Source of the DNA: Rhodospirillales bacterium | GTDB lineage: Bacteria; Pseudomonadota; Alphaproteobacteria; Rhodospirillales; Rhodospirillaceae | Length of the DNA: 64,000 nucleotides | Assembly: GCA_028278135.1 (NCBI GenBank) | Contig: JANQEW010000029.1 | Location: 124,001-188,000 of the forward strand | Direction: 5' to 3' | Shown here: positions 19,449 to 27,846 of the stretch, one piece after another | Layout of the letters: every line of letters begins with the position of its first letter | Numbering within the stretch: the stretch's first letter is position 1 | Notes under the pieces: generated by a model | Seen by the model: only the letters and a program-made list of their open reading frames with translations | What the model was told of the DNA's origin: nothing | The model's database searches: none | Program-made: the position numbers and the translations under genes

Positions 19449-19946
19449 ATGTCGAAGGAAATGCCGTTCGTCACAGGTGATTTTGTCGTCTACCCAACCC
19501 ATGGGGTCGGGCGGGTGACTTCCATCGAAACAGAGGCCATTGGTGGAGTGGCGCTCGAACTCTTCGTCATTCGCTTTGAACGTGATCGTATGACTCTACG
19601 AATTCCAGTTGGTAAGGTCAGTAATTCTGGTCTGCGCCGCCTGGCAAACAAAAAATTAATGGATACAGCACTTTCTATTTTACGAGGGCGCGCTCGTACA
19701 AAAAGAACGATGTGGAGTCGTAGAGCCCAAGAATATGAAGCTAAAATAAATTCAGGCGATCCTATTTCTATCGCTGAAGTCGTACGTGATTTATATCGCA
19801 GCGCTAACCAGCCTGAGCAGTCATACAGTGAACGACAGATCTACGAACAAGCACTAGAGCGGTTGGCCTGTGAACTTGCAGCCGTTGAACAGATTGACAC
19901 AGCCGCAGCCACTCAGAAATTGGAAAGATTACTTTCTGCAGCGTGA
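19449..19946 (+). CDS. carD: CarD family transcriptional regulator
   Basis: A 165-residue protein that binds the beta subunit of RNA polymerase and stabilises open promoter complexes. The N-terminal Tudor-like RNA polymerase interaction domain covers VTGDFVVYPTHGVGRVTSIE and DRMTLRIPVGK; the C-terminal helical DNA-binding part includes TMWSRRAQEYEAKINSGD and VVRDLYR. The ATG at 19449 has an AAGGA site. It lies downstream of fdxA, as in most alphaproteobacteria. Confidence 0.95.
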   Translation: MSKEMPFVTGDFVVYPTHGVGRVTSIETEAIGGVALELFVIRFERDRMTLRIPVGKVSNSGLRRLANKKLMDTALSILRGRARTKRTMWSRRAQEYEAKINSGDPISIAEVVRDLYRSANQPEQSYSERQIYEQALERLACELAAVEQIDTAAATQKLERLLSAA

Positions 19947-20090
19947 ATCCTCGTAGCGGTGTAATGACACTTTAAGATCAGCCTTAACTCTTCTGTAAGC
20001 CTTTCTTGAGCAATTTTTCCTAGAAAAAAGAAAATACCTGTGAATTCTACGCTTTATTACACGTCAGTCATAAGCAGCAAAGGATCAGCA

Positions 20091-20882
20091 ATGGCGTTCA
20101 CAGAAAGTGTTCCAAAGCTCCGGGCTGTGATGATGGCCGCCGGTGTTGGCAGCCGGCTTTATGGTAACAATGACTCTCATCCACACAAGGCTCTATTGCG
20201 TTTTGGGGGGCGCTCTCTATTACAACGTCACATAGAATTATTACAGTTTTTTGGAGTACAAGAACTAGTGTTAGTCACAGGCTATCGTTCTGAGGAGTTA
20301 GGCCAGGAGTTAGTGCGTCTCAACGTTTTAGACTACGTTTCCATACGCTACAATCCTCGTTTTCGTCGTGGCAGTTTACTATCGTTATGGACAGTGCGTG
20401 ATGTACTCCGTAGTGGCGCTAGCATCTTATGTATGGATGCTGACGTACTTTACCATAGCGATCTGCTGCGGCGTTTGATGCCTCATCGGAACTGCCTTCT
20501 GCTTGACCGCAATGTCGAATCTACAGAGGAGCCTGTGCGGCTCTATATCCAGAATGGCAGGATCATCGATTTTCGAAAATTAATGGTTACTGACGTCCCT
20601 TATGAAACCATGGGTGAGTGGCCTGGTTTTCTCCGTTTAGTTCCAGAGAGTGCGGCAAGATTGGCAGATAGGCTAGAGATGTTCGTCGCTGCTGGCCGGC
20701 TAGATGCCCCCTATGAAGAGGCCATGCGGGAAGAATTTCTTGCCCGGCCTAATACCTTTAGCATTGAAGATATCACGGGTCTGCCTTGGATCGAGATTGA
20801 CTTTCCAGCTGATGTCGAACGGGCAAGACGGGATGTTCTGCCGCGGCTTACCGGACTAGGGCACTGTTTGGATGGCATCTGA
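20091..20882 (+). CDS. Nucleotidyltransferase of the phosphocholine cytidylyltransferase type
   Basis: A 263-residue sugar-phosphate nucleotidyltransferase fold. The nucleotide-binding motif is AVMMAAGVGSRLYG, with the active lysine in HPHKALLRFGG and the metal aspartates in LCMDADVLYH. The later segment IDFRKL and the C-terminal GLPWIEIDFPADVERAR match the family that activates small phospho-alcohols such as phosphocholine or aminoethylphosphonate-like head groups. An AAGGA site supports ATG 20091 over the upstream GTG 20040. The usual companions (CDP-alcohol transferase, aminotransferase) are not adjacent, so its substrate remains open. Confidence 0.78.
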   Translation: MAFTESVPKLRAVMMAAGVGSRLYGNNDSHPHKALLRFGGRSLLQRHIELLQFFGVQELVLVTGYRSEELGQELVRLNVLDYVSIRYNPRFRRGSLLSLWTVRDVLRSGASILCMDADVLYHSDLLRRLMPHRNCLLLDRNVESTEEPVRLYIQNGRIIDFRKLMVTDVPYETMGEWPGFLRLVPESAARLADRLEMFVAAGRLDAPYEEAMREEFLARPNTFSIEDITGLPWIEIDFPADVERARRDVLPRLTGLGHCLDGI

Positions 20883-20887
20883 CCGTC

Positions 20888-20921
20888 ATCTCTCTTGATC
20901 TCTCTTGCGTCATCTCTCTTG
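20888..20921. repeat. 10-bp tandem duplication plus third copy
   Basis: ATCTCTCTTG occurs at 20888-20897 and 20898-20907 with no gap, and again at 20912-20921. The larger unit GTCATCTCTCTTG is at 20885 and 20909. Confidence 0.95.
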
Positions 20922-20940
20922 GGAAGGCGGGAAAGACAAT

Positions 20941-20973
20941 GTGTTCCTCTTTGTGTTCTTGTGTTCCTCTTTA
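20941..20973. repeat. 13-bp direct repeat
   Basis: TGTGTTCCTCTTT occurs at 20941-20953 and 20961-20973, with a shortened third unit TGTGTTCT between them. Confidence 0.93.
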
Positions 20974-21346
20974 GGAGAGAAAAGAGTGGGCAACTGTGTT
21001 TTCCGCGCTGCTAGAAAGGTTAGATATGCAATTTTTACATAAAAATATATACTATTATTAGTAAAAATAGATATATAAAAACTTTCAGTGTCTCAGATGG
21101 ATTATTGCGCCACCTCTCTTGAACGTCCTACCTGTACCGCGTTTTTTTTCTCTGCGGTCGAGCAAATCGTGATTTCGCTGCTGTCGAAGGCTTTGTCCTC
21201 CATCCGCTTGATTTTGCGGCAGGCAGAATGCTTCCGCCCAGTCAACTAAGAGGTACACCAGGCTATGAACTCCCGCACTGTGCAAGAAGATGATAGAGAG
21301 AGACTTTGTGTCCAGAGTGTGTACGTGTCCGCCTTAAGGGGAAATC

Positions 21347-22828
21347 GTGGCAGGTAGTACCTCAGATGGGGACCATTCAGTCTACGGGGTGCTGTCATTA
21401 CTGTTATTCATCTTAGCAGTAACAGCATGGCGTCTTGTCACTCTGATGACCGAGCCTCGCGATCTGTTTTTCGATGAAGCCCAGTACTGGATATGGGCAC
21501 AGACCCCAGCATGGGGCTATTTTTCCAAGCCACCCGTCATCGCGTGGATCATTGCTTTAACAACAGCCTTATGTGGTGATGGTGAGGCCTGTATCCGCTC
21601 CGGAGCACCCTTGGCCTACATGGTTGGAACGCTCGCTCTCTATGATGTTGGGCGACGTTTATACGGTCCTGTAATAGGTTTCTGGTCAGCAGCTATATTC
21701 CTGACTCTCCCAGGAGTGTCTCTCTCAGCCATTGTGATCAGCGTCGATCCTTTTTTACTAATGTTTTGGGCCATAGCCCTTGCTGTACTGGTCCGTGCTC
21801 TTATGGAAAAACACTTTGCCTGGTGGGTGGGGCTCGGCGGCGTGATCGGCCTTGGGTTTCTGTCCAAGTATGCCATGCTGTTTTTTGTGCTCTCGCTGCT
21901 ACTCTATCCTGTTTGTTCCCCCATGCGCCGACCACTCTTGCAGACTGCAGGACCATGGCTGTCGGTGATTCTGGCGCTTACCTGTCTTGTGCCTAATCTT
22001 TTATGGAATGCCACACACGACTTCGCAACCCTGCAACACACAAAGGATAATGCACACCTCTTGGTGAGTTCTTTCTTTCATCCAGATAAAGGACTGGCCT
22101 TTCTTGGCGCTCAGTTCGCTGTGTTTGGCCCAATCCCCATGGTGATATTGATCAGATTAGTGATAAACTTACCTTTAGTAATAATTTCTGATAAAAAAAC
22201 ATTATTTATGATGTGCTTTACATTACCTATTCTTGTTTTGATGATCATTGAGGCCTTTCTTTCCCGAGCTCATGCTAATTGGGCAGCACCAGCCTTTGTA
22301 TCTGCAACGGTGCTGGTAGTAACCTGGTCCGCATATCATAACCGAATATGGTTATTGAGAGTAGTATTAGCAATGCATCTAGCATTTTCTGCTATATTGT
22401 ACAACATCGCCCTGATAACAGAATCTTTTAAAGGAGCTGAACAATATGATCCGTTGAGACGGGGACGTGGCTGGGCCCTCATCGGTCACATGCTCATGGA
22501 TGTACGTGCTCATCATCCTGGCACTGCCCTATTGTTCGACACCCGTAAAGCCTTGGCACCGGTGGTATACTACACTCGTCCAATTGCTTTTGATGCAGCG
22601 ATATGGCACCCGTCTGTCACTGCTACTAATCACTTTGCACTTATCGATGATATGCGTGAATCTGTAGGTAAGAATTTTTTATTAGTCACGGAGCATAGTC
22701 ATGATCGTCATGTCAACGCCGCTTTTCTTAAGACAGAACTCATAGCCGTGCTAAGAGTTTCTTTTTCTGCAAAATTTACGCGAGAGGTTCGTGTTTTCCG
22801 GTGCGAGGCTTTCCAAGGATATGAATGA
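21347..22828 (+). CDS. GT39-type membrane glycosyltransferase (ArnT/PMT-like)
   Basis: A 493-residue polytopic protein of the GT-C fold. The catalytic acidic pair of the family is in the first periplasmic loop, DLFFDEAQYWIWAQ, followed by YFSKPPVIAW. Such enzymes move a sugar from undecaprenyl or dolichol phosphate to lipid A or another envelope acceptor at the outer face of the inner membrane. The GTG start has an AAGGGG site. It overlaps the following PAP2 phosphatase by eight bases, so the two are probably translationally coupled and may act on the same envelope lipid. Confidence 0.85.
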   Translation: MAGSTSDGDHSVYGVLSLLLFILAVTAWRLVTLMTEPRDLFFDEAQYWIWAQTPAWGYFSKPPVIAWIIALTTALCGDGEACIRSGAPLAYMVGTLALYDVGRRLYGPVIGFWSAAIFLTLPGVSLSAIVISVDPFLLMFWAIALAVLVRALMEKHFAWWVGLGGVIGLGFLSKYAMLFFVLSLLLYPVCSPMRRPLLQTAGPWLSVILALTCLVPNLLWNATHDFATLQHTKDNAHLLVSSFFHPDKGLAFLGAQFAVFGPIPMVILIRLVINLPLVIISDKKTLFMMCFTLPILVLMIIEAFLSRAHANWAAPAFVSATVLVVTWSAYHNRIWLLRVVLAMHLAFSAILYNIALITESFKGAEQYDPLRRGRGWALIGHMLMDVRAHHPGTALLFDTRKALAPVVYYTRPIAFDAAIWHPSVTATNHFALIDDMRESVGKNFLLVTEHSHDRHVNAAFLKTELIAVLRVSFSAKFTREVRVFRCEAFQGYE

Positions 22829-23651
22829 AATTTTCTTGTTGGCTCTTCTGAGAAAATGGGTGTACTGGCTCGCAGCGTCACCTTGTCGTTGGCTCTGCCC
22901 TGTGCTCGCAGTGTTTGTGGCTTTTCCCAGTATTGACCTGGTTGTAAGCGGATGGTTTTTTGTCGATGGTCGTTTCTTTCTGCGTCACTATAGCTGGTTT
23001 GAATTCGTACGGGCAGCTGTCCCGCCACTTACACTTGGCTGTATGCTGTTTGCAGCACTGCTAGGAATAGCAGCCAAGGTGTTTCGTGAACCATTTTTTG
23101 GCATTGAGCCGCGCACGGCCGTTTATTTACTTGTCTCTTTGGCAATTGGCCCCGGTCTGCTAGCAAACAGTCTGTTGAAGGAACATTGGGGACGGGCGCG
23201 TCCCTCTGCCCTCATGACTTTTGGAGGAGATAGGGCTTTTACACCAGCGCTGGTGATGTCTGACCAGTGCACGCATAATTGTTCCTTTGTTTCTGGCCAT
23301 GCTGCGCTGGCCTTCTGGACTGTAGCCTTTGCCTTATTGATTCGACAACCCTGGCGTCGTATGGCAGTGGCAGCAACATTGCTGTACGGTTTTCTCGTTG
23401 GCTTCGTTAGAGTCGCCCAGGGAAGTCATTTTCTCAGCGATGTAGTGTTTGCGGCCGCTTTAAGCGTAGGTGTAGTTTATATTCTGCATCGGTTGATACT
23501 ACTACCTTCCCACAGAAACGCGCCTGATTTTCAAGCAGCGTGGCATCACCACCTCTTGGGCTTTTCTCACGGAGACCAACAAAGCGAAGGCATCACCGCA
23601 GCAGCAGGTTGGGCGACCTCTCTCCCACCTCACAGAGGGCGTGCAAAGTAA
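22821..23651 (+). CDS. PAP2-type membrane phosphatase
   Basis: Polytopic lipid phosphatase of about 276 residues. The three motifs of the PAP2 superfamily are present: KEHWGRARPS, the SFVSGHAAL segment with the first histidine, and RVAQGSHFLSDVV with the second histidine and aspartate. Family members remove phosphate from undecaprenyl diphosphate, phosphatidylglycerol phosphate or lipid A. The start at 22821 overlaps the end of the GT39 gene; a GTG at 22791 would lengthen the overlap. The C-terminal 45 residues after the last helix are hydrophilic and without family resemblance. Confidence 0.85.
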   Translation: MNEIFLLALLRKWVYWLAASPCRWLCPVLAVFVAFPSIDLVVSGWFFVDGRFFLRHYSWFEFVRAAVPPLTLGCMLFAALLGIAAKVFREPFFGIEPRTAVYLLVSLAIGPGLLANSLLKEHWGRARPSALMTFGGDRAFTPALVMSDQCTHNCSFVSGHAALAFWTVAFALLIRQPWRRMAVAATLLYGFLVGFVRVAQGSHFLSDVVFAAALSVGVVYILHRLILLPSHRNAPDFQAAWHHHLLGFSHGDQQSEGITAAAGWATSLPPHRGRAK

Positions 23652-23706
23652 TGAGCCATGTCCGGGTGACAGGAAGAAAAGCGACGCGACCAGGGAGCTT
23701 TTTCTC

Positions 23707-24492
23707 ATGACGGAACAAAAAGAAGGCCGTGCGCTGCCACAAGCGGTGCTAATTACGGGTGCCGGCCAACGCATTGGACGCACTCTTGCTCTTGATCTGG
23801 GGCGCCGTGGTTGGGCTGTTGCCATTCACTATAATCGTTCTTCTGTAGCAGCCTGGGAAGTAGCGCGGGCAATCCGTGCTGTCGGCGGTAAGGCTTGCAC
23901 ACTTGCCGCTGACCTCTCACACGAGGCGCACGTGATGACACTTGTACCGCGTGCTGTTGAGAAATTTGGTCCACTTGGTTGTCTAATTAATAATGCTTCA
24001 CTTTTTGAAAATGATGATGTTTATACAGCAACTCGCAAAAGTTGGGAGTCTCACATTGCAATTAACCTTAGGGCACCTTTTGTGCTCATGCAAGACTTCG
24101 CACGCCAACTACCGCCAGAACTCTCTGGTGCAGTTATTAATATCATTGACCAACGAGTTTGGAGTCTGACACCTCATTTCACGAGCTATACTGTGAGCAA
24201 AGTTGGCCTGTGGTCTTTGACTCGGACTCTGGCACTGGCGCTTGCACCCCGTATCCGTGTCAACGCCATTGGTCCTGGTCCGACATTGCCTAGCCCTCGC
24301 CAGACAGCGGAACAATTCACACGGCAGTGCCTGAGTATGCCTTTACGTCGTGGTAGCACGCCGGAGGAAATAGCCGCCGCTGTGCGCTTCATTATCGGAG
24401 CTTCTGCCATGACAGGTCAGATGGTTGCCTTGGATGGCGGGCAACATCTGGGGTGGGCCCAGCCTTCCCCTAACGCCGCTCTCGAGGAATGA
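23707..24492 (+). CDS. SDR oxidoreductase resembling pteridine reductase (PTR1/FolM type)
   Basis: A 261-residue short-chain dehydrogenase. The cofactor loop reads TGAGQRIG, the TGxxxRxG form found in NADPH-dependent pteridine reductases rather than the usual TGxxxGxG. The catalytic residue before the YxxxK pair is Asp in INIIDQRVW, exactly 13 residues before the Tyr of SYTVSK; PTR1 and FolM have this Asp-Tyr-Lys set where most SDRs have Ser. It is followed by folB, a dihydropterin pathway gene, which supports a pterin substrate. ATG 23707, after GGGAG, is preferred to GTG 23641. Confidence 0.82.
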   Translation: MTEQKEGRALPQAVLITGAGQRIGRTLALDLGRRGWAVAIHYNRSSVAAWEVARAIRAVGGKACTLAADLSHEAHVMTLVPRAVEKFGPLGCLINNASLFENDDVYTATRKSWESHIAINLRAPFVLMQDFARQLPPELSGAVINIIDQRVWSLTPHFTSYTVSKVGLWSLTRTLALALAPRIRVNAIGPGPTLPSPRQTAEQFTRQCLSMPLRRGSTPEEIAAAVRFIIGASAMTGQMVALDGGQHLGWAQPSPNAALEE

Positions 24493-24562
24493 CTCCGTCT
24501 CCGTAGGAATGTCTCCGTCAATCCTGTAAGCAGGCCAAGGCTGTAGTGTGAGTATACTTTGA

Positions 24563-24991
24563 ATGAACGAGATATCATCCACGCGCACAGCCAATGTTTT
24601 CAAGAGTATACGTCGTGTGTTCGTACACAATCTTGTGTTGAGCGCTAGAATCGGCATTCATGCCCATGAACGGACAGCACCACAGAGAATCAGAATTAAC
24701 TTGAATCTAGGTGTGTGTGAGAACAATGGTCCCGTTGATGATAGACTTGAGACCGTTGTCTGTTATGAAATGATCCTCCAGCGGGTACGCAATATTGTTG
24801 CCAGTGGGCATGTGAACTTGGTAGAGACACTAGCCGAGCATATTGCGACTGTCTGTCTGCAGGATACGCGCGTGCAGCATGTACGTGTGAAAGTCGAGAA
24901 AATAGAAATCTCTCATGATGTCGGTAGTGTTGGCGTCGAAATAGAGCGCTGTAACCCTTGGGTGTTTCAAGCGCCTTCTGAATTTCTGTGA
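24563..24991 (+). CDS. folB: Dihydroneopterin aldolase
   Basis: A 142-residue enzyme of folate synthesis that cleaves dihydroneopterin to hydroxymethyl-dihydropterin and glycolaldehyde. The family motifs IGIHAHERTAPQRIRINL (active-site region), NLVETLAEHIA and VRVKVEKIEI with the catalytic lysine region are present. The N-terminal 20 residues are longer than usual. It follows the pteridine-reductase-like gene by 70 bases that contain a repeated GGAATG-TCTCCGT word; the pair is probably one unit. Confidence 0.92.
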   Translation: MNEISSTRTANVFKSIRRVFVHNLVLSARIGIHAHERTAPQRIRINLNLGVCENNGPVDDRLETVVCYEMILQRVRNIVASGHVNLVETLAEHIATVCLQDTRVQHVRVKVEKIEISHDVGSVGVEIERCNPWVFQAPSEFL

Positions 24992-25100
24992 AATGGTCGC
25001 CCATCACAAGCAGCCTCTCTGGATATGACCATTTTTTCAGACCCGCCCACCGCCGTCCCTTCACCTCAAGGCTAACTTCTCGATTCGTTTTCGTGACATT

Positions 25101-25128
25101 TTTACAGTTATTGCTTTACAGTTATTGC
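25101..25128. repeat. 14-bp exact tandem duplication
   Basis: TTTACAGTTATTGC occurs twice with no gap. Confidence 0.96.
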
Positions 25129-25201
25129 GGCACGCCACGCACGACCAGAGTCCATGGCACGAGAAGAGCACGATAAACCAGTGCCGTTATTATAGATCCT
25201 C

Positions 25202-25225
25202 CCTAAGTCCCTGCCTAAGTCCCTG
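25202..25225. repeat. 12-bp exact tandem duplication
   Basis: CCTAAGTCCCTG occurs twice with no gap, and its last seven bases GTCCCTG follow once more at 25226-25232. Confidence 0.96.
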
Positions 25226-25302
25226 GTCCCTGAGAGGGGAAAGAGCGCAGCAAGAGCCGCCACGCTTCGCCTGACAGCACAGGCACAAGATTAGCCACCC
25301 GC

Positions 25303-25322
25303 ACATACTTTTACATACTTTT
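25303..25322. repeat. 10-bp exact tandem duplication
   Basis: ACATACTTTT occurs twice with no gap. Confidence 0.95.
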
Positions 25323-25634
25323 GCCTCGCAGCAAACAGTCCTATACTGCCTGCAAGAGCTGCGAAACGTACTGTGCCACCATCAGCACTGCACGTACACC
25401 GTAGGCAACCTTGCTAACCCTCCCGCATCGCATCATGATCTGTTGAATCCGCACAAGTTATTGCCATCAAAAACGCGCTATTACACCGCCAAAAACATAA
25501 AAATCAAACTCTAAAAATGACAAAGCAAAAGGCCAGCTATTTCATACCAGTAGGCAAGAGTGTTCTTCCCCCTGAGGAGAGGGACCGGTTAGATATAGTA
25601 ACCAATACAATAGTCAGGTAACACGCGTAACGTT

Positions 25635-26876
25635 GTGACTACACTGCCTAACATTCTGACGTATGCACGGATAGTGGTTATTCCACTTTTACTGGTTACG
25701 TTCTATGATGGCACTGAATCTGCACAGTTGGTTGCCAGTGCGCTCTTTTTAGTAGCTGCTATCACCGATTTCTTCGACGGACACTTAGCTCGCCGTCGCA
25801 ACCAAGTGACAAGACTAGGAATGTTTTTAGACCCAATCGCTGATAAATTACTAGTAGCATCTGTGTTACTGATGCTTATCGGATTCAATAGAATTTCTGA
25901 AATATCTTACATACCAGCAGTAACTATTCTGTGTCGGGAAATTTTAGTTTCTGGTTTGCGCGAGTTTCTTGCTGAAGTACAGGTAAGCATTCCAGTGAGT
26001 AGGCTCGCTAAATGGAAGACTGCTATGCAACTCATTGCGTTAACATGGCTTCTACTGGTTGATGCCGTGCCTGTCTGTTTCTATGTCAGAACCGTTGGCG
26101 AGGCCATCTTGTGGATAGCAGCGATTCTCACTATGCTGACGGGTTATGATTACCTGAAAGCAGGACTCACATGTATGCAGACTGTGCCCAAGTCCTACAA
26201 CATTGGAAGTATCCGGGAAAATTCTCGTAAAACAAGTTTAATCAATAAAAACAATATTACTAATAGTTTAGTTAGTTCAGAATATATAGCGCATAAAGTA
26301 AAAAAAGTTCTTATTGTGGCAGGTTATAGTGGTAGTGGCAAAACAACTTTAATATGTTCTCTGATACCGCTCCTTAATGCCTATGGTCTTACAGTCTCCA
26401 CTTTTAAACATACTCATCACGACATTGATTCTGATCCGCCTGGGAAGGATTCTCGCCGCCATCGTGAGACTGGTGCCCATGAGGTGATGCTCGTAGGACC
26501 CAAAAGGGCTGTGACCGTCTCTGAGTGGCGAACGCATTCAGTTCCTTCTCTGCCAGCTTTACTCTCCCGCCTTCAGCCTGTGGATCTGGTGATCATCGAA
26601 GGCCTCAGCCTTCACACGAAGAATTATCCGAAGATAGAAGTCTGGAGAGCAGCGATAGGTAAACCCCGTGTTCTTCCCGGTCAAGCCTTGTTAGCGGTCG
26701 CCATGATTCGAAAAGATGCCGCAGCGACACAGACGGTAGACGTCCCGGTGCTTGACTTGGATGATCCAGGCGCGGTAGCAGATTTCCTCGTAGACCGCCT
26801 GGGGTTATTGTCAAGGACAAGAAAAGATGAAAATTCTTTACTTTGCGTGGGTGAAAGCAAAAATTGGCCAGGCTGA
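25635..26876 (+). CDS. PgsA-MobB fusion: phosphatidylglycerophosphate synthase joined to a MobB domain
   Basis: One open frame of 413 residues joins two normally separate proteins. Residues 1 to about 178 are a complete PgsA, CDP-diacylglycerol-glycerol-3-phosphate phosphatidyltransferase, with the full CDP-alcohol motif from DGHLARRR through GMFLDPIAD, and end in the usual GYDYLKAGL. Residues about 222 to 400 are a complete MobB, the GTP-binding helper of molybdenum cofactor nucleotide attachment, with P-loop GYSGSGKTT, KHTHHDIDSD and IIEGLSLHTKNYPKIEV. The 40-residue linker is AT-rich, full of N, K, S and I. An in-frame ATG at 26175, nine bases after AGGA, could start MobB separately. GTG 25635 is the start of PgsA. 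Confidence 0.88.
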   Translation: MTTLPNILTYARIVVIPLLLVTFYDGTESAQLVASALFLVAAITDFFDGHLARRRNQVTRLGMFLDPIADKLLVASVLLMLIGFNRISEISYIPAVTILCREILVSGLREFLAEVQVSIPVSRLAKWKTAMQLIALTWLLLVDAVPVCFYVRTVGEAILWIAAILTMLTGYDYLKAGLTCMQTVPKSYNIGSIRENSRKTSLINKNNITNSLVSSEYIAHKVKKVLIVAGYSGSGKTTLICSLIPLLNAYGLTVSTFKHTHHDIDSDPPGKDSRRHRETGAHEVMLVGPKRAVTVSEWRTHSVPSLPALLSRLQPVDLVIIEGLSLHTKNYPKIEVWRAAIGKPRVLPGQALLAVAMIRKDAAATQTVDVPVLDLDDPGAVADFLVDRLGLLSRTRKDENSLLCVGESKNWPG

Positions 26877-27078
26877 AGAAGAGGTGGTGATTGCCCCGGG
26901 AGTGACAGATGTTGCCAGGCTGATTCGATACCTGTGCACTCGCACGCCAGGCCACGCCGCTGCTTTTGCCGACTTATCTATGATACGAGCAGCCATTAAT
27001 CAGGAGCATGTCGGTTTCGACCATCCCATAGATCCTACAGATGAAGTAGCTTTTTTTCCGCCAATAACCGGTGGGTAG
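26827..27078 (+). CDS. moaD: Molybdopterin synthase small subunit MoaD
   Basis: Ubiquitin-like sulfur carrier of 83 residues that provides sulfur to make molybdopterin. The C-terminus is the required Gly-Gly, in AFFPPITGG. The N-terminal KILYFAWVKAKIG is characteristic. The start overlaps the 3' end of the PgsA-MobB frame by 50 bases, with AAGGA about ten bases upstream. moaE follows, so the two synthase subunits are made together. Confidence 0.93.
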   Translation: MKILYFAWVKAKIGQAEEEVVIAPGVTDVARLIRYLCTRTPGHAAAFADLSMIRAAINQEHVGFDHPIDPTDEVAFFPPITGG

Positions 27079-27121
27079 ATATCCGTTGTGCCTCTGCTCT
27101 TCTTGCTGACGTCGTCGAGGC

Positions 27122-27163
27122 AGAGGATTAGAGATGAGAGGAAGAGGATTGAATATGATTCGT
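27122..27163 (+). repeat. Duplicated ribosome binding site and start codon of moaE
   Basis: Two 21-base units, 27122-27142 and 27143-27163, each contain AGAGGATT followed four bases later by an in-frame ATG. The second halves have diverged. Confidence 0.85.
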
Positions 27164-27616
27164 GTACAGGAAGACGATTTTGATGTTGGAACGGAACTGG
27201 CTCGCCTCACTACTGGCCGCACTGATGTCGGCGGTATCGCTACTTTTCTTGGGTTCGTACGTGGGCATGGGCAGGCTGACATGTCACCCCTTGTCACCAT
27301 GACTCTTGAACACTACCCTGGTATGACAGAGCGGCAATTAGCTGCAATAGCATTAGAGGCCAGGCGTCGCTGGCGACTCTGTGATCTTCTGATAGTACAT
27401 CGCATTGGTCAGCTAATGCCTGGAGATAAGATTGTCTTAGTAGCAACATCTGCAAAACATCGTGCGGCTGCCTTTGAATGCTGTCAGTTTCTAATAGACT
27501 GGCTCAAGACACGGGCTCCATTTTGGAAACTAGAAAAAACTACATATAGTTCAACCTGGGTTAAGCCACGCACGAGAGATACAGCGGCGACTACGCGTTG
27601 GGACAATAACGGCTAG
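27155..27616 (+). CDS. moaE: Molybdopterin synthase catalytic subunit MoaE
   Basis: A 153-residue subunit that converts precursor Z (cyclic pyranopterin) to molybdopterin with MoaD. Motifs include GGIATFLGFVRGHGQ, LEHYPGMTE, and the catalytic lysine region DWLKTRAPFWKLEKT. Two in-frame ATGs, 27134 and 27155, each follow an identical AGAGGATT at the same distance (27122-27129 and 27143-27150), the result of a 21-base in-frame duplication. The second gives the family-like MIRVQEDDFDV start; the first would add seven residues. Confidence 0.93.
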   Translation: MIRVQEDDFDVGTELARLTTGRTDVGGIATFLGFVRGHGQADMSPLVTMTLEHYPGMTERQLAAIALEARRRWRLCDLLIVHRIGQLMPGDKIVLVATSAKHRAAAFECCQFLIDWLKTRAPFWKLEKTTYSSTWVKPRTRDTAATTRWDNNG

Positions 27617-27846
27617 CATTTGCTTTGTTCTATGGATTAGGAGTCTTACTACCACTAATCTCAATCTGCCGACCTTCGGAAGGCGAGGCATCACCACTAC
27701 CTGGCCTATGTGAGGTGAGAAGCTTGGCAGCCGGCCGCCTGACATCTGAACACTGCCCTGCAGGCACGGATCAATTGAGAATTAGCAAATTGCCCAGACC
27801 TTTGTGACACTCTTCAAAACGCTGCATGCAGGAGGAACGCTTCGCC

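Larger units (their letters stand above)
20883..21346. other. Spacer with two duplication clusters and an AT-rich patch
   Basis: No gene is supported. The first 90 bases consist largely of repeated words: ATCTCTCTTG three times (20888-20921) and TGTGTTC-type units three times (20941-20973). From about 21025 to 21085 the sequence is AT-rich, including TACTA/TAGTA arms around TTAT. Confidence 0.7.
24992..25634. other. 643-base spacer where uvrC would be expected
   Basis: No gene is supported on either strand. The spacer holds three separate exact tandem duplications of 14, 12 and 10 bp. In many proteobacteria uvrC directly precedes pgsA; I looked for UvrC-like peptides in the plus frames and found none that I would defend. 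Confidence 0.7.

Noticed and set aside
20883-25322. Short repeats taken as a CRISPR array
   Set aside because: Units are 8-15 bases, sequences differ from site to site, copies abut without spacers and no cas gene is present.
25517-25621. A 34-codon open frame before pgsA on the plus strand
   Set aside because: No ribosome binding site, no recognised family, and it lies in a spacer full of duplications.
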